Assembly (NCBI RefSeq): GCF_002920615.1
Contig: NZ_PQSU01000017.1
Coordinates: forward strand, 124,001 to 188,000
DNA: 64,000 nucleotides
From: Streptomyces sp. Ru62
GTDB lineage: Bacteria; Actinomycetota; Actinomycetes; Streptomycetales; Streptomycetaceae
Reading direction: 5' to 3'
Position 1 is the stretch's first letter; the number at the start of each line of letters is the position of its first letter. Under the pieces are notes generated by a model. The model did no database searches, was not told where the DNA came from, and saw only the letters and a program-made list of their open reading frames with translations. A program made the translations under genes and the position numbers. This document shows positions 1 to 8,675 of this stretch, piece after piece.

Positions 1-448
1 CGCTCATGAACTCGCGGATGTCGTCCTCCGAGTTCGCGCGTCCCTCGGCGATGAGGCAGATCGCGGACATGATCTGCCCCGGCGTGCAGTAACCGCACTG
101 GAAGGCGTCGTGCCGGGCGAAGGCCGCCTGCATGGGATGCAACTCGCCGTCGACCGACAGGGCCTCGACGGTGGTGATCTCGCGCCCCTCGTACTGGGCG
201 GCCAGCGCCAGACACGACACGATGCGCCTGCCGTCGACCATGACCGTGCAGGCCCCGCACGCGCCCTGGTCGCACCCCTTCTTCGCGCCGGTCAGGCCCA
301 TGTGATCACGCAGTGCGTCGAGCAGCGTGACCCGCGCGTCGAGGCTGAGCCGGTGGGGTGTGCCGTTGACGTCGAGGGTGACGTCGACCCGGGGCACTGG
401 CGGCGGTGGCTGGGGAGCCGGGAGGGCATCGGATTCCAGATGCTTCAT
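1..448 (-). CDS. (2Fe-2S)-binding subunit of a xanthine dehydrogenase/CO dehydrogenase-family enzyme (3' end cut by window)
   Basis: This is the small iron-sulfur subunit of a molybdenum hydroxylase, which passes electrons from the Mo site to FAD. The visible N-terminal 149 codons start at ATG 448. After a Pro-rich leader they show the plant-type [2Fe-2S] loop GCDQGACGACTV and then the second cluster motif CGYCTPGQIMSA. That order is diagnostic for the XdhC/CoxS/aldehyde oxidoreductase small-subunit family. Usual family length is about 160-200 aa, so only the last few dozen residues are missing. The FAD and molybdopterin subunits would lie beyond the window edge, so the substrate cannot be told. 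Confidence 0.93.
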   Translation of the reverse strand, partial: MKHLESDALPAPQPPPPVPRVDVTLDVNGTPHRLSLDARVTLLDALRDHMGLTGAKKGCDQGACGACTVMVDGRRIVSCLALAAQYEGREITTVEALSVDGELHPMQAAFARHDAFQCGYCTPGQIMSAICLIAEGRANSEDDIREFMS

Positions 449-640
449 GGTGCCTCAATTCTGATCTTCCCGGTGGGATCGCTGCCGGAAGGGAGGTTCC
501 GTGAGGGGGGAAGACGCGGCTGCACACCTGCGGGAGGTTGTCGCTGGTGCGAAACTAGTCCGGGTCAGTAGATTTGTAAACTTGAAGAAGAATGTCGCTT
601 TATGTCGGAATTGACGAGATGCGGGACGCTCACATCCGGG

Positions 641-1537
641 TCACCGACTCGGTGACTGCTCGTCCTCGGACCGGGCCGCCGCGTCCGCCGCCCCTGCGGG
701 GAGCTCGGTGGCGGCCCATCCCGTCAGGAAGGTCATGGCCTGCGCGGTCGGCGAGTGCGGTTCCGCGGTGTAGACGAGCAGACTCTGGTCCGTGGAGCCC
801 CGCACGTCGAGCACCTGGAAGTCCAGGCTGAGCTCCCCGGCGACCGGGTGGACGAACTCCTTGCGGCCCTGACGCTGGGACCGGACCCTGTGGTCGGACC
901 ACCATCGGCGGAAGTCCGGGTCCTTCAGGGAGAGTTCCCCGACGAGCCGGGCGAGTTCGGGATCGTTCGGGTAGCGGCCGGCGTCCATGCGGAGATAGGC
1001 CACACACTCCTGGGCGACTCGCTCCCAGTCCGCGTACAGCCCGCGGACCTCGGGGTCGAGGAAGGTGAGCCAGATGTGGTTGCGGCGCTTGGCCGGCAGC
1101 CGGGAGTAGTCGGTGAAGAGCGCCGCGCCCAGGCTGTTCCACGCCAGGACGTCCATACGGCGGCCGAGCACGAGCGCCGGGACGTTCACCATGCTGTCCA
1201 GGAGGACCTGGGTCGCCCGCGACACCTGCCGGCTTCTCGGTGCGGCCGGCTTCGCCCCACCCGCCATACCGGCTTCGGCGGCGCACCTCAGCAGGTACTC
1301 CTCCTCGTCGGGACGGAGCTCCAGTGCCCGGGCCAGGGCCGTGAGGACGGCCGGCGAGGCCGACTTCGCACGGCCCTGTTCCAGCCTCACGATGTAGTCC
1401 ACGCTGACGCCCGCCAGCGAGGCGAGTTCCTCGCGCCGCAGCCCCGGCACCCGGCGGTGCCCGGACGTGGGCAGCCCCATCTGCTCCGCACTGACCCGGG
1501 CGCGGCAAGCGCGCAGGTATACACCGAGCTCTGTCAC
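641..1537 (-). CDS. XRE-family regulator with MmyB-like ligand-binding domain
   Basis: This is a DNA-binding regulator of 298 aa. Residues 1-80 form an XRE helix-turn-helix (RREELASLAGVSVDYIVRLE), typical of the actinobacterial group that starts with a LGVYLRACRARV-like segment. Residues about 110-275 match the MmyB-like C-terminal domain, with the conserved WNSLGAALFTDYSRLP segment. The GTG start at 1537 has a strong AAGGAGG ribosome site. The gene lies 44 bp downstream of the SDR gene on the same strand and is probably cotranscribed with it. MmyB regulators are very often neighbours of short-chain dehydrogenases and usually control them. The ligand is unknown. Confidence 0.92.
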   Translation of the reverse strand: MTELGVYLRACRARVSAEQMGLPTSGHRRVPGLRREELASLAGVSVDYIVRLEQGRAKSASPAVLTALARALELRPDEEEYLLRCAAEAGMAGGAKPAAPRSRQVSRATQVLLDSMVNVPALVLGRRMDVLAWNSLGAALFTDYSRLPAKRRNHIWLTFLDPEVRGLYADWERVAQECVAYLRMDAGRYPNDPELARLVGELSLKDPDFRRWWSDHRVRSQRQGRKEFVHPVAGELSLDFQVLDVRGSTDQSLLVYTAEPHSPTAQAMTFLTGWAATELPAGAADAAARSEDEQSPSR

Positions 1538-1581
1538 GGCGGCCTCCTTCTCGTACGAGCCGTGCCGGGTCGTGCGACCGG

Positions 1582-2430
1582 TCAGACGGCGGCCTTCGCG
1601 TCGTCATGGTCGGTGGACAGGGCCAGCTCCCGCCAGGTGTCCGTCTCCTCGCGCAGCTGAGCGATCTTGAGGTCCATGGCCGCCGCGCAGTCGCTTCCGA
1701 GCTGGGCGCGCAGCGGTGGGCGGGCGGCGTCGGCGAGGGTGAGGACGGCGGCGGCGCCCTTGACGGGGTCACCGGGCTGGGCGTGGTTGAGCCCGGGCAC
1801 GGCCCGCCGCACGGCGCCGGCGGTCCCGGCGTAGTCGGAGATGACCTGGCCCTCCGTGAGCAGGCTGGTGGCGTCGAGGAAGTCGGTGCGGAAATATCCC
1901 GGCTCGACGATCGTGACCTGGATCCCCAGCGGCGCCAGTTCGGCGCGCATCGCCTCGGACAGGCCCTCCACCGCGAACTTGGTGGAGCAGTAGACGCCGA
2001 AACCCGCCACGCTCTCGAAGCCGCCGACGGAACTCAGGTTGAGGATGCGGCCCGACCTCTGCCGGCGCATGACCGGCAGCACGGCACGGGTGACGTTGGC
2101 CAGACCGAAGACGTTGGTGTCGTAGACCGAGCGGAACGCGGCGTCGGAGGTCTCCTCCACCGCGCCCAGCACGCCGCGTCCGGCGTTGTTGACCAGGACG
2201 TCGATGGTCCCGAACCTCTCGACGGCTGCCCCGACGGCCTCGCGGGCCTGTGCCTCGTCGGTGACGTCCAGGGCGACGGCGAGCAGGCTGTCCCCGTACC
2301 GGGAGAGGGCGTCCCGGACGCCCTGGGGCCTGCGGGCCGTCGCCACGACCTTGTCACCCCGCTCAAGTGCCTGACGTGCGATCTCCAGGCCGAAACCGCG
2401 GGACGCGCCAGTGATGAACCAAGTGGTCAT
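1582..2430 (-). CDS. Short-chain dehydrogenase/reductase
   Basis: This is a classical NAD(P)-dependent oxidoreductase of 282 aa. It has the Rossmann glycine motif TGASRGFG near the N terminus, VNNAGRG after strand 4, and the catalytic Ser plus YCSTK (YxxxK) near residue 155. It is most like the actinobacterial group annotated as 'oxidoreductase, SDR family NAD(P)-dependent', whose substrates are mostly unknown. The start is ATG 2430, with a weak GAAAGG upstream. The MmyB-type regulator follows 44 bp downstream, suggesting a two-gene unit. The upstream DNA is a decayed transporter gene. Confidence 0.93.
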   Translation of the reverse strand: MTTWFITGASRGFGLEIARQALERGDKVVATARRPQGVRDALSRYGDSLLAVALDVTDEAQAREAVGAAVERFGTIDVLVNNAGRGVLGAVEETSDAAFRSVYDTNVFGLANVTRAVLPVMRRQRSGRILNLSSVGGFESVAGFGVYCSTKFAVEGLSEAMRAELAPLGIQVTIVEPGYFRTDFLDATSLLTEGQVISDYAGTAGAVRRAVPGLNHAQPGDPVKGAAAVLTLADAARPPLRAQLGSDCAAAMDLKIAQLREETDTWRELALSTDHDDAKAAV

Positions 2431-2468
2431 GCCACTGCCTTTCATTCGTTCGATGGTAGGAAAAACGG

Positions 2469-2856
2469 TCAGAAGGGGCGACCTGCCGAGGGGGATCCCG
2501 GCCGGTCCCTGCGGGCGTCGAGGGCGCCCGCAGGCACGGCGAGCAGGGCCACCAGCAGCCCGGACCAGGCGGGCACGGTGCTGGTGGATCCCACCGGCGA
2601 GGAGGAGGGGCAGGACCGCACCGGGGGCGGAGCAGGCGTACACGACCGTCGAGGTGCGAGGTGGTCGTGCCGAAGCCATCGCCGCTGGTACAGCCCGTAC
2701 AGCGGAGACGGCGCGCTGCCGGCGGCCATGACGGCGAACACCACGCCGACCACGGTGCGGAAGTGCCGGGGACGGTACCTCCGGCTGTGGTGAGCGGTGC
2801 GGTGCCGGGCCGCCCGTCCTGGGCTGGAGCAGGGCCGGCTTGTCGGTGGCGTTCAT
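2469..2856 (-). pseudogene. Frameshifted N-terminal remnant of an MFS transporter
   Basis: Fragments that make sense as one MFS N terminus are spread over the three minus-strand frames. It begins at 2856 with MNATDKPALL. After a shift near 2790 it reads RHFRTVVGVVFAVMAAGSAP followed by SPLYGLYQRRW, then shifts again (about 2690 and 2665) to TVVYACSAPGAVLPLLLAGG. AGSAPSPLYGLYQ is a familiar start of actinobacterial MFS permeases. At least three frameshifts and loss of everything after the second membrane helix make this non-functional. It sits just upstream of the SDR gene, so the pair may once have been an operon. Confidence 0.7.
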
Positions 2857-3041
2857 GGGGCTTGCCATCTCCGTGGGACGCGCGGTTCGCCGCCGCGTGG
2901 GCAGGTGGGTGGCGGGGCGCCTGCACGTGCCGGAGCCGCCTCGCGGAATCCATCGTCGCGACCGAGGGCCTTCGCATACAGGGAGGCATTTTCCTGGGCA
3001 CGGCTCCCTGGGAAAGCCAGTACCAGGCACGCGGCGGGGCT

Positions 3042-3515
3042 TCATGCCGGAGGAACGAGTGCGCCGTAGGCGAAGACCGGCCTGGGCGGGGTCGCGCGCA
3101 TCGATCCTGGTGAGGACGTGGGCGACGGCGACTCGACGGTGGGATCGGCGGCGTGGAGCTGTGCGGCGATCCCGGCCTGCGTCCAGCCGGCGGCGACACG
3201 AGTTCCTCCCGCTGGGCGTCCCTGCGGAGGAAGCCGCCGGCTCCGGCCGCGCAGGGCTTCGTGGGCGTACTCGCCGACGTCGAAGGCGGTCGGGACCAGG
3301 ACGCAGGGTCGGCCGGCGGACTCGACGACGCGGCGGGCGGCCCCGATACCGGCCACGCCTCCGGACGTCCATCAGGCCGACGTCAGGGAGCAGTTCGCCG
3401 ATGGCGCGCGTCGCTTCGCCACCGCTCGCCGCCTCGCCGCCTCGCCGACGACGATCCTGTCGGGCTGCGCCTCCGGGAGCATGCTCAAGGCCGTGCGCCG
3501 CGGGACCTGGTCGGG
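3042..3515 (-). pseudogene. Decayed NarL/LuxR-type response regulator
   Basis: Pieces of a two-component response regulator lie in different minus-strand frames. LSMLPEAQPD, GEAASGGEATRAIGELLPDV and GLMDVR (phospho-acceptor Asp) come first, then ARRVVESAGRPCVLVPTAFD in another frame. After a deletion that removes the receiver end and half of the helix-turn-helix come IAAQLHAADPTVES and HVLTRIDARDPAQA, the usual LuxR recognition helix and tail. The length is about 470 bp against 650 bp for an intact gene. No partner kinase is recognisable next to it. Several frameshifts plus the internal deletion make it clearly inactive. Confidence 0.72.
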
Positions 3516-3921
3516 GAGCGGGCTTGCACCATCTCCGCACAGGCCTGCCCCGCTGAACGTGGTCGCCGCCATGCCTCGCCGGCAGTCCCACAGCAGCCGG
3601 ATCACCTCGGCGCACGTACCGCGGAGTGGTGATGCGCCGCAGGCGCCTGCCGATGGGTCCAGCGTTCCACGCCGAACGGATCCCCCGGCGTGTGCGCCGC
3701 TGATGGTATGTCAGTGAACTCGCCCAGCGAATTCCGCTGACATAGTTCACGATTCAGTCAACTTTGCGGTCCTCACCCGCATACGTATCGTGCGCGTGCC
3801 CCCGCAGCTGTCGCACCGCAGGGCTGTCGGGATGCCGGGGACGGGCGGGCGGAAATAGGATGGCAGTAGCGACGGCGCACGGAGACACGTGCCCGCGGCA
3901 GTGGGCTCATGGAGGTGCACG
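3516..3921. other. Non-coding or eroded stretch
   Basis: About 400 bp between the decayed response regulator and the first recognisable codons of the peroxidase region. Frames here have no convincing start, ribosome site or family resemblance. It ends in the leader DNA of the peroxidase cluster. Confidence 0.4.
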
Positions 3922-4168
3922 ATGAGCCATGCCACCGACCTCGGCGCGGACCGGCTGCCGGGCATGTCGCGGCCCGAGCCCGACCGGTTGTTCCGTCACT
4001 CCCCGCACGGGGAGACACCCCCGGGAAAGGGGCCTGGGGACGGTGTTCCTGGGACTCGCCTCGAAGACGAACGCCGGGCCGGCTCGCCGTCTCGTGTGGC
4101 AGGGCGACGTCCTCGACCCCGGCGGCCGTGGACTGCGCGAACTCGTCTCGCCGTCGGTGAAGTCCTGA
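3922..4168 (+). pseudogene. Short frameshifted CDS of unknown function
   Basis: From ATG 3922 (GGAGGTGCACG upstream) the sequence reads MSHATDLGADRLPGMSRPEP and onward to about 4010. Continuing in another frame it reads GTVFLGLASKTNAGPARRLV, then WQGDVLDPGGRGLRELVSPS, and stops at TGA 4166-4168. Both pieces have coding-like codon use and together would give about 80 aa. I read it as one small gene broken by a single frameshift, or a sequencing error. The family is not recognised. It sits 65 bp ahead of the peroxidase operon and may have been its first gene. Confidence 0.4.
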
Positions 4169-4233
4169 ATTCCAGCCCGGCGTTCGGGGACGCGCGGACC
4201 TGAGGTCCTGAGCGGAGGCGGAGGTGTTCGAAG

Positions 4234-5508
4234 ATGCCGTACCAGACGGCGGTCACCGTCCAGGCCGCCCTGCCGCCGGACCGGGTCGCCGAGGTGCGGG
4301 AGCTGCTGCACGAGGCCGGCCGGAAGAGCACGGCCGGTGAGTTGTTCCCCTTCGCCGAGATACCGGGCATCCACTTCGCACGCGTGGTCCTCGTTCCCGA
4401 GGGACCCGGCGGCGTCGCGGCGGACATGCCGCCCAGCGTCGTGTACATGAGCGAGGTGGACGGGTCCGTCGAAGCGCACCTCGCCGATCTCGTCCGCAAG
4501 GCGAGAGACGGCCTGGACCGGGTGTTCGGGCACTGCGCCGGATATCCGGCGGGCGGCTCCCCGGACGCCGCGCGGATCGACTGGCTGCGTGCCCATGCGG
4601 TGCCCTGCGCCGCCTTCTACGTCAACACCGTCGGCAGGGGGCGGCAGCAGATCGAGGAGGAGGCCCTGCTGCGCGAGGTGATCGAGGAATTCCTCGACCG
4701 GAACGGACCGGACCTGGCCGCCAGGAGCCCGGTGGAGATCAGGGCCGCCGTCCAGGAATACGTCGGCGGCCGCGAGGACCTCGCCTGGGCCCGCACCGGC
4801 CCCGCGCCACCCCCGCTCGGCCGGCGGATCCGCCGGGCCGCCCACCTGGTCGGGGTTCCGCTGGCCGCCGTAGGGCTGCTGCCGCTTCTCCTGACCGCCC
4901 TGCCGGCCTGGGTCGTCCTGCTCCGGCTGCACGAACGCCGCGATGTCCCCGACCGTGCCCGTCCGAGCCACGACCGCATACGCGAACTCGCGGGCTGCGA
5001 GGACTTCGTGGCGCAGAACCCGTTCACCGCCGTCGGCCTGGTCAAGGCCGGCCCGTTCCGGCGGATCACGCTCACCACCGTCCTGTTCGTCGTGGACTAC
5101 GGGGTCCGCCACGTCTTCGACCGCGGGAACCTCGCCGGGGTCAAGACGATCCACTTCGCGCGCTGGCTGTTCATCGACGGGAAACGGCGGGTGATCTTCG
5201 CCAGCAACTACGACGGCAGCCTGGAAAGCTACATGGACGACTTCATCGACAAGGTCGCCTGGGGGCTCAACGCCGTGTTCAGCAACGGCCTGGGCTATCC
5301 GCGGGTGCGGTGGCTCGTGCTGGACGGTGCCAGGGACGAGCAGGCCTTCAAGAACTACCTGCGGTGCCACCAGGTGCCGACGCAGGTCTGGTACTCCGCG
5401 TACGACACCTCGACCGCGCACGACCTCGACATCAACGCCCGCATCCGGGCAGGCCTCTTCGGGCACCTCGGCCCCGCCGAGACGGAGGCCTGGCTCGCCC
5501 TGTTCTGA
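4234..5508 (+). CDS. Two-domain membrane-linked protein with internal duplication, first intact gene of the peroxidase operon
   Basis: A 424-aa protein of no family I can name. The two halves resemble each other. IHFAR occurs at 46-50 and 306-310, an acidic-DG turn at 75-77 and 326-328 (EVDGSVEAHLADLV against NYDGSLESYMDDFI), and GYP at 103-105 and 354-356. A hydrophobic stretch at 206-231 separates them and probably crosses or lies in the membrane. Repeated alpha/beta units of about 100 residues recall ferredoxin-like folds (Dyp and chlorite-dismutase superfamily), but no haem ligand is obvious; this fold idea is inference. The start is ATG 4234 with GGAGG nine bases upstream. The Dyp peroxidase follows after 24 bp. 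Confidence 0.8.
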   Translation: MPYQTAVTVQAALPPDRVAEVRELLHEAGRKSTAGELFPFAEIPGIHFARVVLVPEGPGGVAADMPPSVVYMSEVDGSVEAHLADLVRKARDGLDRVFGHCAGYPAGGSPDAARIDWLRAHAVPCAAFYVNTVGRGRQQIEEEALLREVIEEFLDRNGPDLAARSPVEIRAAVQEYVGGREDLAWARTGPAPPPLGRRIRRAAHLVGVPLAAVGLLPLLLTALPAWVVLLRLHERRDVPDRARPSHDRIRELAGCEDFVAQNPFTAVGLVKAGPFRRITLTTVLFVVDYGVRHVFDRGNLAGVKTIHFARWLFIDGKRRVIFASNYDGSLESYMDDFIDKVAWGLNAVFSNGLGYPRVRWLVLDGARDEQAFKNYLRCHQVPTQVWYSAYDTSTAHDLDINARIRAGLFGHLGPAETEAWLALF

Positions 5509-5532
5509 AGGGCCGGAAGGAAGGGTGACACC

Positions 5533-6963
5533 ATGACGACGCCGCTGGAACTCGACGACATCCAGGGCCTGGTCACCCGCGGCTACCGCACCCTGACGTC
5601 GGCCTGCTTCCTGCTGCTCGCCACGGCCGGGCCGGCGGCCACCGCCCGTGCCGCGCTGGGGCGACTGGCGCCCCGCGTGACGAACGGCCTCTCCGAGCCC
5701 GCGGACACCGCCGTCAACGTGGCCCTCACCTCGGACGGCCTGCGGCACCTGGGACTGGAGACACCCGAACCGGACGGATTCCCGTACGAGTTCGTCGTAG
5801 GCATGACCGCCCCGGATCGCAGCCGCTTCCTCGGGGACGTCGGGGAGAACGCCCCGGGGCACTGGCGGTGGGGCGGCCCGGCGGGCCGGCCGGTGCACGT
5901 CCTGGTCATGCTCTACGCGCGCGACGGGCAGCGGCTGCGACAACTGGAGGCCGAGACGCGCCGAGCGGTCCTGGTCCCCGGCGCCTTCACCGAGACCGTA
6001 CGGCTGGCCACCGCCGAGCTGACCGACCGTGAGCCCTTCGGCTTCCGCGACGGCATCTCCCAGCCCCTCGTCGAGGGGCTGCGCAAGGCCGCACTGGTGG
6101 CCGGCGACGGGGGCACGGTCGGTGAACAGGTGGTCAGGGCCGGCGAGTTCGTTCTCGGCTACCCCAACGAGTACGGGCTGCTGACGGACCGCCCGCTGCT
6201 GCCGCCCAGCGACGACCCCCTCGGCGTGCTGCCCCGCGCCCCCGAGGGCGGCGCGGACTTCGGACGCAACGGCAGCTACCTGGTCCTCCGGCAGCTCCGC
6301 CAGGACGTCGAGGCCTTCCGGGACTACCTCGACGCGGAGACACGCCGCCCCGACGGCAGCAGCGACCCCGCCGCACAGGAGGCGCTCGCCGCGCACATGG
6401 TGGGACGCTGGCCCGGCGGCGCACCCCTGGTCCGGGCGCCCGAGCACGACGACCCCGCCCTGGCGACGGACAACGGCTTCGGCTACCACGCCACGGATCC
6501 GGCCGGTCTGCGCTGCCCGCTCGGCGCCCACGTCCGCCGGGCCAACCCCCGCGACTCCCTGGACCCCCGCCCCGGCTCCGCCGATTCGGTCGCCGTCGGA
6601 CGCCGCCACCGGCTGCTCCGCCGCGGCCGGCCCTACGGTCCCGACGGCACGGAGGACGGCCCGGACGCACAGGGACTGCACTTCCTCGCACTGAACGCCA
6701 ACATCTCCCGCCAGTTCGAGTTCATCCAGCACACCTGGCTCGACAACCCGAACTTCAACGGACTCCATGACGGCCCCGACCCCCTCGTCGCGCCGCGCCA
6801 GGAACGCCGTATGACCTTCACCGAGCAGGGCAGGCCCTTCCGCACCCGCCACCTCGGCCTTCCGCAGTTCGTCACCGTGCGGGGCGGCGCCTACTTCTTC
6901 CTGCCGGGCCTGAAGGCACTGCACTACCTCTGCACGGCCGTACCCGAGGGCGGGCGGCAGTGA
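5533..6963 (+). CDS. Dyp-type peroxidase
   Basis: A haem peroxidase of the dye-decolorising family, 476 aa. It has the catalytic Asp motif GFRDGISQP (Asp173), the proximal haem-ligand His in PLGAHVRRANPR (His333), the Arg-rich RRHRLLRRG segment and the closing block GLHFLALNANISRQFEFIQH. There is no signal peptide or Tat motif, so it is cytoplasmic unless carried by a partner. At 476 residues it belongs with the longer cytoplasmic Dyp types. Physiological substrates of such enzymes are mostly unknown. It overlaps the next gene by 4 bp (GTGA), showing translational coupling with the catalase-related gene. Confidence 0.95.
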   Translation: MTTPLELDDIQGLVTRGYRTLTSACFLLLATAGPAATARAALGRLAPRVTNGLSEPADTAVNVALTSDGLRHLGLETPEPDGFPYEFVVGMTAPDRSRFLGDVGENAPGHWRWGGPAGRPVHVLVMLYARDGQRLRQLEAETRRAVLVPGAFTETVRLATAELTDREPFGFRDGISQPLVEGLRKAALVAGDGGTVGEQVVRAGEFVLGYPNEYGLLTDRPLLPPSDDPLGVLPRAPEGGADFGRNGSYLVLRQLRQDVEAFRDYLDAETRRPDGSSDPAAQEALAAHMVGRWPGGAPLVRAPEHDDPALATDNGFGYHATDPAGLRCPLGAHVRRANPRDSLDPRPGSADSVAVGRRHRLLRRGRPYGPDGTEDGPDAQGLHFLALNANISRQFEFIQHTWLDNPNFNGLHDGPDPLVAPRQERRMTFTEQGRPFRTRHLGLPQFVTVRGGAYFFLPGLKALHYLCTAVPEGGRQ

Positions 6964-8123
6964 ACGCCGGGCGGCGACTCAACGACGCGATCCTGGGAGG
7001 CGTCCTGCTGGAGCGGCGCATCGACCCCTACGTGCGCCCGCTGTTCGACCGGACCCTGCTGCGTCCCCTCCAGGCCGCCGTGCAGTGGTGCGTCAACGTA
7101 CGCCGCCGGGACGAGCACCTGGGCCTCGCCGAAGAGCGGGCCGTGCCGGGCGAGGCGGCGGTCGCCGAGGCCATCGCGGAGCAGATGGCCCGCTTCGTCC
7201 GGCGCCAGTACCGGCCGGGGGAGGCCCAACGGGCCGGCAACACCAAGACCTACGGGGTCGTCCACGCGGACTTCACCGTCCGCGACGACCTGCCCGCACG
7301 GCTGCGGCACGGTGTGTTCCGAACCCCCGCCACCTACCGCGCCTGGGTCCGCTTCGCGGGACCCGGCCCCCTCGCGCCGCCCGACATCAAGGACAACGGC
7401 GTCCTCAGCATCGGCGTCAAACTCCTCGGCGTCGGCGGTGAGAAGCTGCTCGACGACGAGCGGTGGACCCAGGACTTCACCGGCATCAGCGCGCCGACCT
7501 TCACCACGCCCGACGTCGTGGAGAACCTCAGGCTCCAACGGCACGTCTTCGCCGGGACCCCGGTCCTGTACTTCCTCGACCCCGCTCACCCGCACCTCTG
7601 CGACATGATCATGCAGGGGCTGTACGCGAAGACCCAGACCAGCCCGCTGGAGGCCCGCTACTGGAGCTGCGCGCCCTACCTCCTCGGGGCGGGTCAGGCC
7701 ATGCAGTACTCCCTCGTGCCCCGCGAGGCGACCCGCAGCAAGGTGCCCCTGCACCCGCCCGACGACTACCTGCGGCAGGCCCTGGCCGCCGCACTGCGGG
7801 ACCGCGACGCCTGCTTCGACTTCCTCGTCCAGGTGCAGACGGACGCCCACCGGATGCCGGTCGAGAACGCGTCGGTGGTGTGGCCCGAACGCCTCTCGCC
7901 GTTCGTGCCGGTGGCCACCCTGCGCCTGCTCCGGCAGGAGTGCGATCCGGCGGACCAGTTCGCCCGTGCCGACCGGCTGTCGTTCAACCCTTGGCACGCC
8001 CTGCCCGAACACCGGCCGCTGGGCAACCAGAACCGTGCCCGCCGCACGATCTATCTGCGGCTCGCGCGGCTCAGACAGGCCATGAACGGCACGCCGCACC
8101 AGGAGCCGGGAGAGGAGGAATGA
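6960..8123 (+). CDS. Catalase-related haem protein
   Basis: A 387-aa member of the small catalase-related family, which includes coral allene oxide synthase and mycobacterial relatives. Visible features are the distal-His strand TYGVVHADFTV, the fold segment TYRAWVRFAGPGPLAPPDIKD, TQTSPLEARYWSCAPYLLG, and the C-terminal SFNPWHALPEHRPLGNQNRA. True monofunctional catalases have an RxxxY proximal motif near a YPDTQ block; I do not see it in that form. A role in rearranging lipid hydroperoxides rather than removing H2O2 is inference from the family and from the dioxygenase two genes downstream. GTG start at 6960 overlaps the Dyp stop. Confidence 0.88.
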   Translation: MNAGRRLNDAILGGVLLERRIDPYVRPLFDRTLLRPLQAAVQWCVNVRRRDEHLGLAEERAVPGEAAVAEAIAEQMARFVRRQYRPGEAQRAGNTKTYGVVHADFTVRDDLPARLRHGVFRTPATYRAWVRFAGPGPLAPPDIKDNGVLSIGVKLLGVGGEKLLDDERWTQDFTGISAPTFTTPDVVENLRLQRHVFAGTPVLYFLDPAHPHLCDMIMQGLYAKTQTSPLEARYWSCAPYLLGAGQAMQYSLVPREATRSKVPLHPPDDYLRQALAAALRDRDACFDFLVQVQTDAHRMPVENASVVWPERLSPFVPVATLRLLRQECDPADQFARADRLSFNPWHALPEHRPLGNQNRARRTIYLRLARLRQAMNGTPHQEPGEEE

Positions 8124-8230
8124 CGGTCGGCGGCCGTCCCGGCCCCGACGCGCGCATCAGGACCGCCTCCCATATCGTAAGAAAGAGGGCGTGAACATCC
8201 TCCGGATGCACGCCTGGAAGGGACGCTGGG

Positions 8231-8620
8231 ATGGACGTGCGGACAGCCGCGCGCCGTTCTCTGGCCGTCATCCGACTGGTGAACGGCGCGGCGGCGCTGC
8301 TGACCCCGCGAGTGATGGCCCGCCGTCTGGGCGCGGACCCCGGACAGCCCGCCCTGGTCTACGTGCTCCGCATGTTCGGAGTGCGCACCGTGGTCATCGG
8401 CGCCCAACTGCTCTGCCCTGCGGACGCGGACGCACGCGACCGGGAGCTGCGCACCGGCACGCTCATCCACACGAGCGACGCCCTCGCCGCCGCCTGCGCC
8501 GGCCGCGAGGGCCTGCTTCCGCGCCGCATGGCCGCCGCGGCCACGGCGATCTCGACGGTCAACGTCGCCCTGACACTCGTCGCCCGGGGGTGGCCGTGCC
8601 GGCTGCCGGACGTCCGCTGA
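8231..8620 (+). CDS. Small membrane protein of the peroxidase operon
   Basis: A 129-aa protein with hydrophobic stretches around residues 12-25, 43-63 (YVLRMFGVRTVVIGAQLL), 80-90 and 103-122. These give about three or four membrane segments. No family is recognised with confidence; it resembles the general class of small DUF4267-like membrane proteins only in size and layout. The start is ATG 8231 with GGAAGGGA upstream. It lies 107 bp after the catalase-related gene and 55 bp before the dioxygenase gene on the same strand, so it is probably part of the operon and may help anchor or supply substrate to its neighbours. Confidence 0.78.
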   Translation: MDVRTAARRSLAVIRLVNGAAALLTPRVMARRLGADPGQPALVYVLRMFGVRTVVIGAQLLCPADADARDRELRTGTLIHTSDALAAACAGREGLLPRRMAAAATAISTVNVALTLVARGWPCRLPDVR

Positions 8621-8675
8621 CGCCGCAGCCGCCGCGCCGGGCCTCCCGGGATGGGACGCCGGAAGGAATCCCCTC

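Noticed and set aside
3747-4018. Short minus-strand frames upstream of the peroxidase operon
   Set aside because: Arg/Ser-rich, no motif, no ribosome site, and they run against the probable leader of the operon.
3907-6924. Very long open frame on the minus strand opposite the Dyp region (about 1000 codons)
   Set aside because: It is the mirror of GC-rich coding DNA on the plus strand. Composition is skewed (Gly, Arg, Val, Glu), no family motif is visible, and the plus-strand genes carry clear catalytic motifs.
8120-8194. 24-codon frame overlapping the catalase-related stop (ATGA)
   Set aside because: It has start-stop overlap but no recognisable content and no proof of a ribosome site; probably the spacer before the small membrane-protein gene.
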